From positions 1,234,001 through 1,298,000 of the forward strand of contig LR882958.1 of the NCBI GenBank assembly GCA_904830895.1: 64,000 nucleotides of DNA. The letters are read 5' to 3'. Below, piece after piece: positions 63,439 through 64,000 of this stretch. Source of the DNA: Planktothrix rubescens CCAP 1459/22 (GTDB lineage: Bacteria; Cyanobacteriota; Cyanobacteriia; Cyanobacteriales; Microcoleaceae). Positions within the stretch are counted from its first letter, which is position 1, and each line of letters begins with the position of its first letter. The translations under genes and the position numbers were made by a program. Under the pieces are notes generated by a model. The model saw nothing but the letters and a program-made list of their open reading frames with translations. It did not search any database and was not told where the DNA came from.

Positions 63439-64000
63439 TGTATGTTTTTCCCAGAATCTTCAGGTTGTTTCGCCCATTCCATTACTTGATCAAAGTGGAA
63501 ATTATCCACTAAATGGTTTAAATATTGAGCCGTTGCTTCATATTCAGAAGGAATTTGATTAATCAACTGGAGTAATAAGTGATCGCTGCACTGGGCCGCT
63601 GCGTGATAGAGTTGTTCCACCCATTCGGGTGGCATCACCAAGGCTGTAGCAGTAACCAGAGGTTGAGCCATAGTATTAGTATCAGACTGGGTAAGGAATC
63701 CCGATGATTGAGATAAAAATGGGGGCGCATATTGATACTGCACCTTTAAATATTCACCTATTTTACTCAAAAGTTTATCCTCTGGAAAAGGGGTATCCAA
63801 AAAGTCATCACAACCCACCGATAAAGCCAAAAGTCTATCCGTCTCTGACCCCGATGGAATCATTGCTAGAATAATTGTTTGATGAGGGCTGACACCCTCG
63901 AATTCGGCTTCAGAATTGATCAACCCCTGAACAGGATTTTCCATGGAAAATTCTTCCTGACGAATTTTTTGAATCGCCTCATAACCATTCAAAATCGGCA
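63435..64000 (-). CDS. C-terminal part of a hybrid regulator, receiver domain (partial)
   Basis: The frame is open to the right edge, beginning ...PILNGYEAIQKIRQEEF, the end of a receiver domain, so the start lies outside the window. The receiver ends with DFLDTPFPEDKLLSKI, then a linker and a helical tail VEQLYHAAAQCSDHLLLQLI. It is probably the end of a hybrid histidine kinase or multi-receiver protein that acts with the REC-GGDEF-EAL gene, whose start it overlaps by 4 bases. Confidence 0.7.
   Translation of the reverse strand, partial: PILNGYEAIQKIRQEEFSMENPVQGLINSEAEFEGVSPHQTIILAMIPSGSETDRLLALSVGCDDFLDTPFPEDKLLSKIGEYLKVQYQYAPPFLSQSSGFLTQSDTNTMAQPLVTATALVMPPEWVEQLYHAAAQCSDHLLLQLINQIPSEYEATAQYLNHLVDNFHFDQVMEWAKQPEDSGKNIQ

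Overview
The window comes from a cyanobacterium. It encodes a phycobilisome rod-core linker (cpcG), a PatD homologue and several families known mainly from cyanobacteria (DUF1995, DUF3120, DUF1350, GT61-TPR, TPR-CHAT, Pilin_GH). It is also dotted with the HIP1 octamer GCGATCGC and with heptanucleotide tandem repeats (STRRs). The AT-rich composition, MITE density and TPR/CHAT content fit a filamentous, Planktothrix- or Microcoleus-like member of the Oscillatoriales, but the genus is inferred.

Layout. 1-7.4 kb: a 5'-truncated phospholipase-D-like gene, a MITE, a zinc-finger/RelE-like protein, a cysteine desulfurase, a coupled methyltransferase/endonuclease pair, a DUF1995 protein, a PPP phosphatase, a second MITE and a degenerate IS200/IS605-type element. 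7.5-15.2 kb: an osmotic-stress block of two MscS channels around an OvoA-like sulfoxide synthase, then a two-gene glycine betaine/proline ABC transporter. 15.2-19.2 kb (minus strand): plsX-fabH-fabD for fatty-acid and phospholipid initiation, with a downstream alpha/beta hydrolase. 19.4-21 kb: accessory genes (unknown, HNH nuclease, toxin-antitoxin pair). 21-36 kb: signalling and housekeeping, with a REC-GAF-PP2C phosphatase plus RsbW-like kinase, queG, a RelA/SpoT enzyme, patD, a GNAT, a 1748-residue multi-PAS/GAF histidine kinase with its response regulator, and a small zinc-ribbon gene broken by an in-frame TGA.

36-43 kb is the accessory island: a PIN toxin operon, a second and truncated PIN module flanked by duplicated pieces of the neighbouring gene, a TPR gene and a TPR-CHAT protease gene that look like one reading frame split by a frameshift, a small acidic protein, and an MNT-HEPN pair. 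43-52 kb: a pilin-like lipoprotein, queD-like and queE genes, a SUI1/YciH factor, DUF3120, cpcG, three TerD paralogues, peptide deformylase, an HtrA protease and dnaN. 52-64 kb: an AAA ATPase of the vMAP type, an M15-like peptidase, a rhomboid protease, DUF1350, a 1480-residue TPR-GT61 protein, tRNA-Arg(CCG), folB, and a REC-GGDEF-EAL protein preceded by the end of a further regulator that leaves the window.

I see no single clearly new system. The strongest leads are the split TPR/CHAT locus with its small acidic neighbour and recent duplications, the TGA-interrupted zinc-ribbon gene, the OvoA-like enzyme without a methyltransferase inside an osmotic-stress block, and small repeats that supply the 3' ends (stop codons) of at least two genes. 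There is no CRISPR array, rRNA or prophage in the window.
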